Shown here: one piece after another, positions 30,401 through 41,826 of the stretch
Layout: every line of letters begins with the position of its first letter
Position numbering within the stretch: position 1 is the stretch's first letter
Source: Streptomyces sp. NRRL B-24484
GTDB taxonomy: Bacteria; Actinomycetota; Actinomycetes; Streptomycetales; Streptomycetaceae
Reading direction: 5' to 3'
Assembly: GCF_000717715.1 (NCBI RefSeq)
Contig: NZ_JOAI01000043.1
Coordinates: forward strand, 1-64,000
DNA length: 64,000 bases
The notes under the pieces: generated by a model
What the model was told of the DNA's origin: nothing
Database searches by the model: none
Seen by the model: the letters and a program-made list of their open reading frames with translations, nothing else
Translations under genes and position numbers: made by a program

Positions 30401-30911
30401 GTGTGCCGGGCGGGGCGGCCTGCGGCGGCAGGGTGAGCACGAGGGTCCCGGGAACGGCGTGCAGGCCCTCCGGCAGCAGCAGGGCGGCCGTGCAGCGGCC
30501 GGCCAGGCCGACCGGCTGCGGGGCTGCGGGTGGTTCGCCCGGCGCGGACGGGCGGAGCAGGACGAGCGGCCGCCCGTCGATCCGCTCGGTGTCCCGGGCG
30601 ACGGGCAGCGCGACGGGCAGGCCCGGCCCGGGCGGGGCGCCGGCCGCGGGGTGGAGCAGTGCGAGGCCGAGTTCGGGCAGCAGCTCGACGGCGTCCGGGC
30701 CGACCGTCCGGAGGCTGCCGTCGGGCAGTTGGAGGGCCAGCGCGGCGGGGCCGGCGGCGGCTTCGTGGGCGGTGACCACGGTGCCCTGCGGGTCGGCGGT
30801 GAAGCCGAGGCCGCGCAGTCGGCCGGTCTCGTCGCGGATGCCCACCAGGGCGTCCGCGGGAAGGGGCGGCCGCGGTCCTGCCGTCGCCCCCGGCTGGTGT
30901 CTGCCCGCCAT
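27462..30911 (-). CDS. Trypsin-like domain fused to P-loop ATPase and helical repeats
   Basis: This 1149-aa protein starts with a trypsin-like fold (about 20-190). The histidine is kept in TVVTAHEA (H49), but the aspartate position reads LGLALL and the usual GxSGxP reads PPGTPVLD, so it looks like a pseudoprotease. A P-loop ATPase follows, with Walker A GTPGSGRST (275-283) and Walker B-like PLLVLLD (about 351-357), then some 750 residues rich in Ala and Leu that read as helical repeats. The layout resembles STAND-type signalling ATPases. It lies between ribF and truB without overlap. Function is unknown; a peptide-sensing or stress role is only inference. Confidence 0.82.
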   Translation of the reverse strand: MAGRHQPGATAGPRPPLPADALVGIRDETGRLRGLGFTADPQGTVVTAHEAAAGPAALALQLPDGSLRTVGPDAVELLPELGLALLHPAAGAPPGPGLPVALPVARDTERIDGRPLVLLRPSAPGEPPAAPQPVGLAGRCTAALLLPEGLHAVPGTLVLTLPPQAAPPGTPVLDAATGAVLAVLAPALRGERPDTVAAAPLTGAGLHGLLRRNAEGVPAHGSALNLGGVLHLAATQLHTAVAGPSRAAELAADRTGRADGLTGEEPEDLLTVLVGTPGSGRSTELAALAVRRAAGARPLPTLWLRGADLDPGDTSLAEPVARALAAAADRLAVPAPAVDRAVQLCADAARPLLVLLDAPEEAPVAPSRAWWAATAGWLAEHRVRLLTACRPETWDGPATPVGRPVGLGPLPADAAERAARRHGADPAALAPADAGHPEALRTAGELAAAGLHGTPAGRGELYAAHLDLVCLRAARRIRAAEDRRPGAHRRGAPSPGGEETGRLRRTAAALAGRVHEAARLLLGAGHAGLTAAEFERLFPAAGGWGAAVLAEGLFVVAGDGHRLAREDHADWLQGRHLDLDRALGLLLDPGPAHTDPSGHGRPDGSGGPNGHADPGGLDGIGEPAGHGVPRHRLGPVVAALRRCAETGDEAALARHLQSLQHALATTAPGSETAWWAARLLAAVLPVLPRPGTHRALLAGLAGHPAFTPAWWAALPLSPAERLDHLRGLVRTDPPGRPYRAAAAALLAADPVTVQPLLCAWFADTGPLADGTGATVADLAHDLLHAHRRLAVDELTDALAAAAHPRADALLARLAADEPSALCRAVDRWSHDPRPERHIAAAVHALHTAPHANPAGRRLLRFTALTLLGREDEPALHGAALALLLQDPEDRAAHLPRALDAYAADDPFLGADALAPALEDHPGAVLAAVRRRLAEPAAPVADGLRLLAGATDPRTVREGVLLAARQLREHPERAGQLAAHVDVLLAAGQDARPLVAEAVTAPATVRKVFATVLAVQGGPDDPARAALLDALLAAERDPGVLGAVLDRLADGCARTSPDRARALVRRIAGRWPAADSALVRAAGRTAAFARLLADWPDTAPPPPEGPLTARLRELAAAGRDPQYAAAEAERAAHRAEAIPVPKPGRAHGTL

Positions 30912-31023
30912 CCGCGCCGTCCCTCCCGCCGGATCAGCCGGCGGCCGGCCCGGCCGCCGTACTCACCGCGGGGAGTCTGCCCCCGGCGGACGGCACACCA
31001 CCCTGCGTGCGCCGTTCACGACA

Positions 31024-31075
31024 CCGGTTCACTCCGCGCGCTCGCCCGAAAGGGTGAGCCCACGGAGTGAACCGG
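31024..31075 (-). terminator. Terminator after truB
   Basis: CCGGTTCACTCCG at 31024-31036 is exactly complementary to 31063-31075. Inside, GCTCGCCC/GGGTGAGC pairs around a GAAA loop, giving a long two-part hairpin 28 bases past the truB stop. Confidence 0.8.
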
Positions 31076-31102
31076 AAGCGGCGGGAGCGAAGGGTCTGCA
31101 GG

Positions 31103-32008
31103 TCAGCCGACGAAGACGGCCACCGGGCGGGCCTGGCCGGCCTTCTCCTCGACGAGGGCGAGGAACCGGCCCTCCGGGTCGAAGACCGCGATCGGGCCGT
31201 CGACGCCGAGCCCGGGGGCCTTGAGCCGCATGCCGTGCGAGAGCAGCTCGGCCTGCTCGGCGTCGATGTCCCAGCGGGGGAAGGCGGCGGCCGCCGCGTC
31301 GGCGATCGGCAGCACCTCCAGCTTCTCCTCCAGCTGCTCCAGGGTGCGGGCGTGCTCCAGGCCGTACGGGCCGACCTTGGTGCGGCGCAGCGCGGTGAGG
31401 TGGCCGCCGACGCCGAGGCCCTCGCCGAGGTCGCGGGCGAGCGCGCGGATGTAGGTGCCGGAGGAGCACTCGACGGTGACGTCCAGGTCGATCACCGGGG
31501 TGCCGTCCTCGGCGGTCGCGGCGCGCTGCTCGTGGACGGTGAAGGAGTGCACGGTGGTGGGCCGGGCGGCGAGTTCGAAGTCCTCGCCCTCGCGGACCCG
31601 GGCGTAGGAGCGCTTGCCGTCGATCTTGATGGCGGAGACCTTGGACGGGACCTGCATGATCTCGCCGGTCAGCGCGGCGATCCCGGCGTCGATCGCCTCG
31701 CGGGCGACGCCGTCGGCCGGGGTCGAGGCGGTGACCTCGCCCTCCCGGTCGTCGGTGATCGTGGTCTGGCCGAGCCGGATCGTCGCCTCGTAGGTCTTGC
31801 TGGTGAGCATCAGGTGGCCGAGCAGCCGGGTGGCCCGCTCGACGCCGAGCACCAGCACGCCGGTGGCCATCGGGTCGAGGGTGCCGGCGTGGCCGACCTT
31901 GCGGGTGCCGGCCAGCCACCGCAGTTTGGCGACCACGCCGTGCGAGGTGATGCCCTCCGGCTTGTCGACGACGACCAGGCCGTCCGGACCAGTTCCCTTG
32001 CGCTTCAT
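31103..32008 (-). CDS. truB: tRNA pseudouridine(55) synthase
   Basis: TruB forms pseudouridine 55 in the T loop of tRNAs. The 301-aa protein has the catalytic motif HAGTLDPMATG with D45 as nucleophile, the KTYEATIRLG and VPSKVSAIKIDGKRSY blocks and the SSGTYIRALARDLG motif, plus an actinobacterial C-terminal domain ending RPVAVFVG. Start is ATG 32006-32008; the frame stays open far upstream inside nrnA, which is not coding in that frame. It lies 32 bases downstream of nrnA in the rbfA-nrnA-truB run. Confidence 0.97.
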   Translation of the reverse strand: MKRKGTGPDGLVVVDKPEGITSHGVVAKLRWLAGTRKVGHAGTLDPMATGVLVLGVERATRLLGHLMLTSKTYEATIRLGQTTITDDREGEVTASTPADGVAREAIDAGIAALTGEIMQVPSKVSAIKIDGKRSYARVREGEDFELAARPTTVHSFTVHEQRAATAEDGTPVIDLDVTVECSSGTYIRALARDLGEGLGVGGHLTALRRTKVGPYGLEHARTLEQLEEKLEVLPIADAAAAAFPRWDIDAEQAELLSHGMRLKAPGLGVDGPIAVFDPEGRFLALVEEKAGQARPVAVFVG

Positions 32009-32040
32009 CGGTTCTTTCTTCGCGGAATGGGTGGGCGGGG

Positions 32041-33123
32041 TCAGCCGGGCAGCGCGGCCCGGAAGCGGGCCACCACCGTCTCGACGTCCTCGCGGGCGGC
32101 GAAGCCGGCGGCGTAGACGTGCCCGCCGCCGCCGAGTTCGGTGCAGGCCGTGGCGACGTCCACGGCGCCCTTGGAGCGGCAGGAGCCGCGCAGGGTGCCG
32201 TCCGGGTCCTGCTTGAGCACGAGGGCGACCTCGGCCTCGGCGGGCCGCCGGAGCACGTCGATCAGGCCCTCGATCTCCTCGACGGTGACGCCGAACAGGG
32301 CCAGCTCCTCGTAGGGCACCCAGGTCCACACCAGGCCGCGGCCGCCGACCGCGTCCGGCTCGAACACGGCGCGCCCGAGGGCGCCGGCGAGCACCTTGAG
32401 GTAGCCGAACGAGGAGGTGTCCCAGAGCTGACGGGAGATCAGGTCGTGCCGGATGCCGGTGGCGAGCAGCCGGGCGGCGAGCTCGTGGGTGGCCGGCGTG
32501 GTGGCGGCGTACTTGAAGGAGCCGGTGTCGGTGGCGACGCCGGTGTAGAGGCAGGTGGCGAGCGCCGGGTCGAGCGGGACGCCGAGGCGGCGCAGCAGTT
32601 CGTCGACGAGCACGGCGGTGGCCGGGGCGCCCGGGTCGATCAGCCGGTGGGTGCCGAAGCCGGGGTTGGAGGCGTGGTGGTCGAGGACCACCATGACCGG
32701 GGCGGCGAAGGCCTTGTCGCGGAGCAGGCCGAGGCGGCCCTCGGAGGCGACGTCGAAGCAGAGCACCAGCTCGGGCACGTCGGGGACGTCCGCGGCGGGC
32801 ACGATCATCTCCTGGCCGGGCAGGAAGGACAGCGACTCGGGGACGATCTGCGGGTCGTCGCCGAAGGAGACCCGCACGCGGTGGCCGAGCGAGCGCAGCG
32901 CGAGGCCCGCGGCGAGCGCGGAGCCCAGGGCGTCGCCGTCCGGGTTGATGTGGCAGATCAGGTCGATGTCGGCGGCCCGCCCGATCTCCGCCACGACGCG
33001 CTGCCACTCGTGGTCGAGGCCGGAGGCCTCCGTGCGTGGCCCCGGAAGCACCGCGAGGGCAGGCTCCACCGTGCTGGTGGAGACCGCCCCCGCGGTACCG
33101 GCCGCCGTCGGCTCGCCGGTCAT
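32041..33123 (-). CDS. nrnA: DHH-family oligoribonuclease/pAp phosphatase (NrnA-like)
   Basis: NrnA-type DHH/DHHA1 enzymes degrade nano-RNAs and often dephosphorylate pAp. Motifs are HINPDGDALGS (58-68), the DHH signature in VLDHHAS (148-150), and the C-terminal DHHA1 motif GGGGHVYAAGF near residue 335. The N-terminal 35 residues are low in complexity, so the start could be internal. It follows rbfA with two bases between stop and start and precedes truB, the standard order in actinobacteria. Metal-binding residues appear intact. Confidence 0.92.
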   Translation of the reverse strand: MTGEPTAAGTAGAVSTSTVEPALAVLPGPRTEASGLDHEWQRVVAEIGRAADIDLICHINPDGDALGSALAAGLALRSLGHRVRVSFGDDPQIVPESLSFLPGQEMIVPAADVPDVPELVLCFDVASEGRLGLLRDKAFAAPVMVVLDHHASNPGFGTHRLIDPGAPATAVLVDELLRRLGVPLDPALATCLYTGVATDTGSFKYAATTPATHELAARLLATGIRHDLISRQLWDTSSFGYLKVLAGALGRAVFEPDAVGGRGLVWTWVPYEELALFGVTVEEIEGLIDVLRRPAEAEVALVLKQDPDGTLRGSCRSKGAVDVATACTELGGGGHVYAAGFAAREDVETVVARFRAALPG

Positions 33124-33125
33124 GC

Positions 33126-33572
33126 CTACTCGTCCTCGTCCGCGTCGTCGTCGCGGGTGGTGCTGCGGTACGGGTCCGCCTCGCCGGCGTAGCTGGCGCC
33201 GGCGGCGGCGGTGCGCACCGCCGCGTCGGACTGGCGGGCCCGGTCGAGCAGGTCGTCGATGTTCTTGGCGTTGTCCGGCAGCGCGTCCGCGACGAAGGTC
33301 AGGGTGGGCGTGAAGCGCACCCCGGTCTGGCGGCCGACCTCGGAACGGAGGACGCCCTTGGCGCTCTCCAGGGCGGCCGCGCTGGCCTGACGCTCGGTCT
33401 CGTCACCGTAGACGGTGTAGAAGACGGTGGCCTCGCGCAGGTCCCCGGTGACCCGGGCGTCGGTGATGGTCACGTAGCCCAGTCGCGGGTCCTTGATCCG
33501 GCGCTGCAGGGTCTCGGCGACGACCACCTGGATGCGGTCGGCGAGCTTGCGCGCCCTTGCGGTGTCGGTCAC
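33126..33572 (-). CDS. rbfA: Ribosome-binding factor A
   Basis: RbfA aids late 30S maturation near the 16S 5' end. The 148-aa protein has the compact KH-type fold with [20 protein letters not shown] and [21 protein letters not shown], and an actinobacterial acidic tail (DDDADEDE). GTG at 33570-33572 is the start, preceded by AGGAGG with four-base spacing; the frame's earlier ATG lacks such a site. Gene order infB, DUF503, rbfA, nrnA, truB is the conserved one. Confidence 0.95.
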   Translation of the reverse strand: MTDTARARKLADRIQVVVAETLQRRIKDPRLGYVTITDARVTGDLREATVFYTVYGDETERQASAAALESAKGVLRSEVGRQTGVRFTPTLTFVADALPDNAKNIDDLLDRARQSDAAVRTAAAGASYAGEADPYRSTTRDDDADEDE

Positions 33573-33737
33573 GTTGCCTCCTCGTGCGATGGGCCCGGTA
33601 CCCGGGTCGGTCACGCACCCGGTGGGGCCCCTGCCCCAACGTACCTGCCCGCGCCCAGCCTTGTGGGCGCTCTCGGTCCTGATCGGTGTGACGGTGGCGA
33701 CTCCCGCCGACGCGGGGCCGCTCCGCCGAACCGGTGG

Positions 33738-34034
33738 TCACTCATCGTCGTCGTGGTGGTACCGCCTCCGTGCGGAGAGCAGCATCACCTCGGGGCGGCC
33801 GGCGACGAGCCGCTCACAGCTGTCCAGGACCTCGGTGACGTACGAGGCGTCCCCGGAGACCACCGCGAGGCCGATCTCGGCCCGGCGGTGCAGGTCCTGG
33901 TTCCCGACTTCGGCAGCGCACACGCTGTACTTGCGCTGCAGCTCGGCCACGATGGGCCGCACGATCGAGCGCTTCTCCTTCAGCGAGTGGACGTCACCCA
34001 GGAGGAGGTCGAACGTGAGTGTTCCTACGAACAT
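33738..34034 (-). CDS. DUF503 (YlxP-like) protein
   Basis: A 98-aa protein with the DUF503 opening FVGTLTFDLLLGDVHSLKEKRS and a ferredoxin-like alpha/beta pattern. The family is found beside infB and rbfA in many Gram-positive bacteria (YlxP) and is thought to act in ribosome assembly. It sits 132 bases downstream of infB and about 165 upstream of rbfA. The C-terminus is histidine/aspartate rich (YHHDDDE). Confidence 0.88.
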   Translation of the reverse strand: MFVGTLTFDLLLGDVHSLKEKRSIVRPIVAELQRKYSVCAAEVGNQDLHRRAEIGLAVVSGDASYVTEVLDSCERLVAGRPEVMLLSARRRYHHDDDE

Positions 34035-34166
34035 GTGTGACAGGTCAGAGCCGACCTGGAGGCCTCGAAGAGATCCCCGTTCGGGGATGTACGAGGACCC
34101 TACACAGCGAGACCGGGGCCGGTCGACGGGTTATGCACCCGTCGGCCGGCCCCGGACAGTGAGCCG

Positions 34167-37265
<3,099 letters not shown>

Positions 37266-37459
37266 TTCGCTCCTGTCTATCCGTCCGGGGTCATCGTCCG
37301 CCGGACTGTCGCTACTTCATGGGCGTACTCATCGCGTACTCATCGAGTGCTCATCGCAATCTCGACCTACTTCCATCTCGCGAGGTACCTGACGTTTCGC
37401 ACCGCACACGACGAACGTGTGCCGTGCACTCACTGCGGTGCTCCGCCGCGCCTGACTCC

Positions 37460-37759
37460 TCAGGACGCCGGGGCCGCGCCCGCCCGCTGCTCGACGTGTG
37501 ACCGCAGTGCATCGGTGTCGAGCGGACCCTGGAGCCGGAAGGCCCTGGGGAACGCACGACGACGGACCGCGAGGTCGAGGCAGGCGGGATCGGGATGCAG
37601 ATGTGCACCCCGCCCCGGCAGTGCGCCGCGGAGATCGGGGACGCAGACGCCCTCGACCGCCACGACACGCAGCAGCTCGTGCTTGGCCGCGCGCTTGCGG
37701 CAGCCCACGCAGGTGCGTTCAGGGCATGCGCGGACATGCGTCCGGCCAGACAACCTCAA
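37460..37759 (-). CDS. ylxR: YlxR family RNA-binding protein (DUF448)
   Basis: This 99-aa protein has the YlxR core PERTCVGCRKRAAKHELLRVV, the PGRGAHLHPDPACLDLA motif and the RRAF segment. YlxR lies between nusA and infB across bacteria and has been linked to RNase P and regulation. The start appears to be TTG at 37757-37759, with GGAGGGG about five to seven bases upstream; a second TTG two codons on is an alternative. No ATG or GTG is available in the right place. Confidence 0.9.
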   Translation of the reverse strand: MRLSGRTHVRACPERTCVGCRKRAAKHELLRVVAVEGVCVPDLRGALPGRGAHLHPDPACLDLAVRRRAFPRAFRLQGPLDTDALRSHVEQRAGAAPAS

Positions 37760-37823
37760 GTCTACCCCTCCGATGGGACATGGCGCCGCCCCGCCGATCT
37801 CCGCGGGACCGTGACAACGCCGA

Positions 37824-38825
37824 CTACTGGTCCGGGGATTCCCCGGCGGGGGCCTCCGTGTCGGGCCGGATGTCGATCCGCCAGCCCGTCAGGCGGGCTG
37901 CCAGGCGGGCGTTCTGGCCCTCCTTGCCGATCGCCAGGGACAGCTGGTAGTCCGGCACGATCACCCGTGCGGAGCGCTGCGCGTAGTCCACGATCTCCAC
38001 CTTGGTCACCCGGGCGGGCGACAGCGCGGCGGCGACCATCTCGGCCGGGTCCTCCGAGAAGTCGACGATGTCGATCTTCTCGCCGTGCAGCTCGGCCATC
38101 ACGTTGCGCACCCGGCCGCCCATCGGGCCGATGCAGGCGCCCTTGGCGTTCAGGCCCTGCTTGCGGGACCACACCGCGATCTTGGTGCGGTGGCCGGCCT
38201 CGCGGGCGATCGCGGCGATCTCCACCGAGCCGTCCGCGATCTCCGGCACCTCCAGCGCGAAGAGGCGCTTCACCAGGTTCGGGTGGGTGCGCGAGAGGGT
38301 CACCGACGGGCCGCGCACGCCGCGGCGCACACCGACCACGTAGCAGCGCAGCCGGGTGCCGTGCTTGTACTCCTCGCCGGGCACCTGCTCCTGCGGGGGC
38401 AGGATCGCCTCCAGCTTGCCGATGTCGACCAGGATGTTCTTGGGGTCGTTGCCCTGCTGGACGACACCGGTGACGATGTCGCCCTCCTTGCCCGCGTACT
38501 CGCCGAAGGTCTGGTCGTCGGCGGCGTCCCGCAGGCGCTGCAGGATGACCTGCTTGGCGGTCGACGCGGCGATCCGGCCGAAGCCGCTCGGGGTGTCGTC
38601 GAACTCCTTCGGCTCGACGCCCTCCTCCAGCTCGGCGGAGTCCTCCAGCGCCCAGACCGTGACGTGTCCGGTCTTGCGGTTCAGCTCGACCCGGGCGCGA
38701 CGGCGCGAGCCCTCGGTGCGGTGGTACGCGATGAGGAGCGCCGACTCGATCGACTCGACCAGCAGGTCGAACGGAACGCCCTTCTCGGTAACCAGCCCAC
38801 GCAGGGCGCTCATGTCGATGTCCAC
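37824..38825 (-). CDS. nusA: Transcription termination/antitermination protein NusA
   Basis: NusA binds RNA polymerase and RNA, affecting pausing, termination and rRNA antitermination. The 333-aa protein has an N-terminal polymerase-binding domain, an S1 domain ([11 protein letters not shown] around 115-200) and two KH domains including [25 protein letters not shown] and [23 protein letters not shown]. It lacks the C-terminal acidic repeats of E. coli NusA, as is normal in actinobacteria. It is downstream of rimP by about 50 bases. Confidence 0.97.
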   Translation of the reverse strand: MDIDMSALRGLVTEKGVPFDLLVESIESALLIAYHRTEGSRRRARVELNRKTGHVTVWALEDSAELEEGVEPKEFDDTPSGFGRIAASTAKQVILQRLRDAADDQTFGEYAGKEGDIVTGVVQQGNDPKNILVDIGKLEAILPPQEQVPGEEYKHGTRLRCYVVGVRRGVRGPSVTLSRTHPNLVKRLFALEVPEIADGSVEIAAIAREAGHRTKIAVWSRKQGLNAKGACIGPMGGRVRNVMAELHGEKIDIVDFSEDPAEMVAAALSPARVTKVEIVDYAQRSARVIVPDYQLSLAIGKEGQNARLAARLTGWRIDIRPDTEAPAGESPDQ

Positions 38826-38876
38826 GGCTACGCCTCCTCTTCTCTCTTCAGGTTCATGATCGGGGCCGTGCCCCGG

Positions 38877-39455
38877 CTACGCGTCGTGCGCGGCGGCGTC
38901 GTCCGCATCGACGTCGTCGGCGTCCGCGTCGTCGGCGTCGGCGACGATGTCCTCGGCCTCGTCGAGGAGCGCCTCGTCCTTGCGGTTGAACTCGACCTGG
39001 ACCCGGGCCTTGGCGACCTCGGTGAAGGCCAGCCGGCGCTCCTTGGGGCGGCCGCGCCCCTTGACCGGCTGCACCTCGACGAGGGCACCGTCCTCGTCGC
39101 TCTCCAGCACCCGCGCGACGATCTCGCCGCCCTCGACCAGCTGGATCTTCGCCAGCCGGCCCTCGGCCCGGGCCCAGTGGCGGGGCAGCACGAGCGGGCG
39201 CTCCGCACCCGGGGAGCCGACCTCCAGCAGGTACGCGGCACTGCCCATCAGGTCGGAGTCGTCCAGCGCGCGGCCGACCTCGCGGCTGAAGTCCGCGATC
39301 GCGTCGAGGTCCACACCGCCGTCGGCGTCCACGTCGATCTGGACCTGGCGGCGGCTGCCCGCCTGGGTGATCCTGACGTCCTCCAGGTCGAGGCCCGCCT
39401 CGGTGGCCAGGGGTTCCAGCAGCGCACGCAGCCGGTCGGTCTGGGGGGTGCTCAT
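38877..39455 (-). CDS. rimP: Ribosome maturation factor RimP
   Basis: RimP assists 30S maturation. The 192-aa protein contains the family blocks LEDVRITQAGSRRQVQIDVD and LLEVGSPGAERPL, with an actinobacterial acidic tail made of alternating Asp and Ala (DADDADADDVDADD). ATG at 39453-39455 has GAGGAG upstream. It is the first gene of the rimP-nusA-ylxR-infB run, so the operon promoter should lie in 39456-39704, which it shares with the divergent lipoprotein gene. Confidence 0.95.
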   Translation of the reverse strand: MSTPQTDRLRALLEPLATEAGLDLEDVRITQAGSRRQVQIDVDADGGVDLDAIADFSREVGRALDDSDLMGSAAYLLEVGSPGAERPLVLPRHWARAEGRLAKIQLVEGGEIVARVLESDEDGALVEVQPVKGRGRPKERRLAFTEVAKARVQVEFNRKDEALLDEAEDIVADADDADADDVDADDAAAHDA

Positions 39456-39704
39456 CCGGGTGACTCCTCGGCCGCGTCTGCTGTTGTCAGGTGCTAACTC
39501 ACGGCGCAGCCTATCCGGTCCACCGGGCAACCGCCGATTCCGACCGTGCCGCCCGCCGGGTGACACCGGCGCCCTGCGAGCAAGCTCACACCCGGCCGAT
39601 CGGGCCCGCCCGGCCGTCCGGCGCCGCGGGGGCCCTGCCATGATGCGGAGTGACCACACGGTGACCCAGGGGCGCGGCCCCGCGAGACGAGCGGGAGCGT
39701 GTCG

Positions 39705-40823
39705 ATGCCGTCCCCCACCCGGCGGACCGTCCTGGCCCTCGGTGCGCTGGCCGGCGCGCTGCTGGCGGCGGGCTGCACCGAGGACCGCCGGGACGCCGAC
39801 CGCACGGCCCGACCCGACCCCGACCTCCCGCTGCGGCTGCGCGCGGTCGCCGCGACCGACCGGCTGCTCGCCGGCTACGACGCGGTGATCGCGGGCCCCG
39901 GCGCCGACCGGGCGGCCGCCCTGCGCGAGCTGCGCGCCGACGTGGAGGAGCACCGGGCCGCGCTCGCCGCGGGGCTGCCGACCGCGTCGCCGTCCGGGCC
40001 CTCCCCCGCCGCGTCCGCCACCGCCCCGTCGCCCGCGGCGCCGGTCGCGGCCGACGTGCCCGGGCTGGCCGCCGCCGAACGGCGCACCGCCGCCGAGCGG
40101 CTCACCGACCTGGAGGCGGCCTCCCCCGCGCTCGCCCGGCTGCTGGCCGCCGTCTCCGCCTCCGGTGCCCTGCACGCCCGGGCGCTCGGCGACCCCGGAC
40201 CGATCGCCCCGCCCGCGCCCACCGCCCCGGCGGCCGGCCCCGGTGCTCCGGCCCTTGCCGCCTCCCCGACGGGTGCGCCGCCCGCCTCCCCGACCGGTGC
40301 GGTGCCCTCCGGGTCCGCCGGTCCGTCCGCGGGCGGGCGTCCCGCGCCGCTGCCGACCGGCGCGGTCGCCGCCCTGCAGGCCGCGCTGGCCGCCGAGCAC
40401 GCCGCGGTGTACGGCTACGGCGTGGTGGGCGCCCGGCTGCCGGCCGGGCCGCAGCGGGAGGCCGCCCGCGCCGGGTACGCCGTCCACCAGGCCCGGCGGG
40501 ACGCGCTGCAGCGCGAGCTCGACGGCGCCACCCCCACCGCCGCCGCGGCCGGCTACCGGCTGCCGTTCGCGGTCACCGACGCCACGGGCGCCGGGCAGCT
40601 CGCCGCGCACATCGAGACCCAGCTGACCGCCGTCTGGGCGGACGCCGTCGCCGGCACCACGGGGGCGCTGCGGCAGACCGCCGCCACCGCGCTGCGGGAG
40701 ACCGCGCTCGGCGCCGCGCAGTGGGGCGCCGACCCGTCGGCCCTGCCCGGCCTGCCCGATGCGGCCGACGCGGCCGACGCGGCGAGCGGCACACCGGGCG
40801 CGAGCGCGTCGGCGAGCGGCTGA
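39705..40823 (+). CDS. Tat-type lipoprotein with DUF4439 (ferritin-like) domain
   Basis: The N-terminus has a twin-arginine-like motif (TRRTVLALG) and a lipobox LAAGC with cysteine at residue 24, so the protein should be a membrane-anchored lipoprotein, perhaps Tat-exported. The middle is rich in Ala, Pro and Ser. The C-terminal 130 residues (from ALQAALAAEHAAVYGYGVVG) match the four-helix DUF4439 pattern, a ferritin-like family without proven function. ATG 39705 is preceded by GGGAG at seven bases; the GTG at 39699 is too close to that site. It is divergent from rimP, as commonly seen in streptomycetes. Confidence 0.85.
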   Translation: MPSPTRRTVLALGALAGALLAAGCTEDRRDADRTARPDPDLPLRLRAVAATDRLLAGYDAVIAGPGADRAAALRELRADVEEHRAALAAGLPTASPSGPSPAASATAPSPAAPVAADVPGLAAAERRTAAERLTDLEAASPALARLLAAVSASGALHARALGDPGPIAPPAPTAPAAGPGAPALAASPTGAPPASPTGAVPSGSAGPSAGGRPAPLPTGAVAALQAALAAEHAAVYGYGVVGARLPAGPQREAARAGYAVHQARRDALQRELDGATPTAAAAGYRLPFAVTDATGAGQLAAHIETQLTAVWADAVAGTTGALRQTAATALRETALGAAQWGADPSALPGLPDAADAADAASGTPGASASASG

Positions 40824-40896
40824 CCAGCGGCTTCCCGCCGATGGCCGACAATGGACGGTGCGCCCCGCTGCGGGGCGCACCGAGCGAGAGGCCACC

Positions 40897-41826
40897 ATGT
40901 CGGCACTGCCAGGCCAGCAGATCACCGTCCCCGAGCGGCTCGCGGACACCGTGCAGGCCTGCGCGGGCGACGAGGGACGGGCCTGGCTGGCCGCCCTGCC
41001 CGAGCTGGTCGCCGCCCACCTGGACGGCTGGGGCCTGACCCTGGAGCGGGTCGCCGACCCGGGCGGCCCGATCAGCCTGATCGGCTACGTGCACCGGGAC
41101 GACGACCTCGCACCGGCCGTCCTCAAGGCCGGGCTGGTGACGCCGGAGACCGAGCTGGAACACGCCGCGCTGCGGCACTGGGCGGGCCGCGGCGCCGTCC
41201 TGCTGCTCGACGCCGATCCCGCGACCGGGGTGCTCCTGCTGGAGCGGCTGCACGGCGACATCCCGCTGCGCTCGCTCGCCGAGTCGAAGGCGATGCTGGA
41301 GGCGACCGGCCTGCTGCAGCGGCTGTGGGTGCCGCCGGCCGAGGGCCATCTTTTCCGGCTGGTGGTGGACGTGGCCGCCGCGCTGGCGGAGCGGATCGCC
41401 GGGCGCCGTGCGCTGCCCGGTGCGGAGGCCGCCGGGCCGCTGGTCGACGAGGCGCTGGAGACGGCCGCCGCGCTGGCCGGGTCCGAGCCCGAGCGGTTCC
41501 TGCTGCACGGGGACTTCCACCACGGCAACGTGCTCGCGGCGGACCGTTCGCCCTGGCTGGCGATCGACCCGCAGCCGGTGGTCGGCGAGCGCGCCTGGGA
41601 CCTCGCCCGGCTGGCACAGGACCGGATGGACACCCTGGCCGGCTCCCCCGGCCCCCGGGCGGCCGTGCGGCGCCGGCTGCAGCAGCTCTCCGGCGCGCTG
41701 GAGGTCGACCGGGACCGGCTGCGCGGGTGGACGCTCTTCCGCACCGTGGAGGCCGGTCTGGGGAGCCTGGCGGCGGGCGACCGCGCCGCGGCGGAGCTCT
41801 ACCTGGAGTTCGCGGCCTGGCTGTGA
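40897..41826 (+). CDS. Aminoglycoside/hydroxyurea phosphotransferase-like kinase
   Basis: The 309-aa protein has the kinase catalytic loop HGDFHHGN (204-211, D206) and a metal-binding IDP (223-225) in AIDPQPVVGE, fitting the APH(6)/hydroxyurea-resistance kinase family. Its substrate is unknown; such homologues are widespread in streptomycetes and resistance is not implied by the sequence. ATG 40897 has GAGAGG five bases upstream. The final 28 bases overlap the convergent acetyltransferase gene. Confidence 0.88.
   Translation: MSALPGQQITVPERLADTVQACAGDEGRAWLAALPELVAAHLDGWGLTLERVADPGGPISLIGYVHRDDDLAPAVLKAGLVTPETELEHAALRHWAGRGAVLLLDADPATGVLLLERLHGDIPLRSLAESKAMLEATGLLQRLWVPPAEGHLFRLVVDVAAALAERIAGRRALPGAEAAGPLVDEALETAAALAGSEPERFLLHGDFHHGNVLAADRSPWLAIDPQPVVGERAWDLARLAQDRMDTLAGSPGPRAAVRRRLQQLSGALEVDRDRLRGWTLFRTVEAGLGSLAAGDRAAAELYLEFAAWL

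Noticed and set aside
27474..31070. A 1198-codon plus-strand frame opposite the trypsin-like/ATPase gene
   Set aside because: Gly/Gln/Val-rich antisense composition with no motif; the minus-strand frame has Walker A and trypsin-like motifs.
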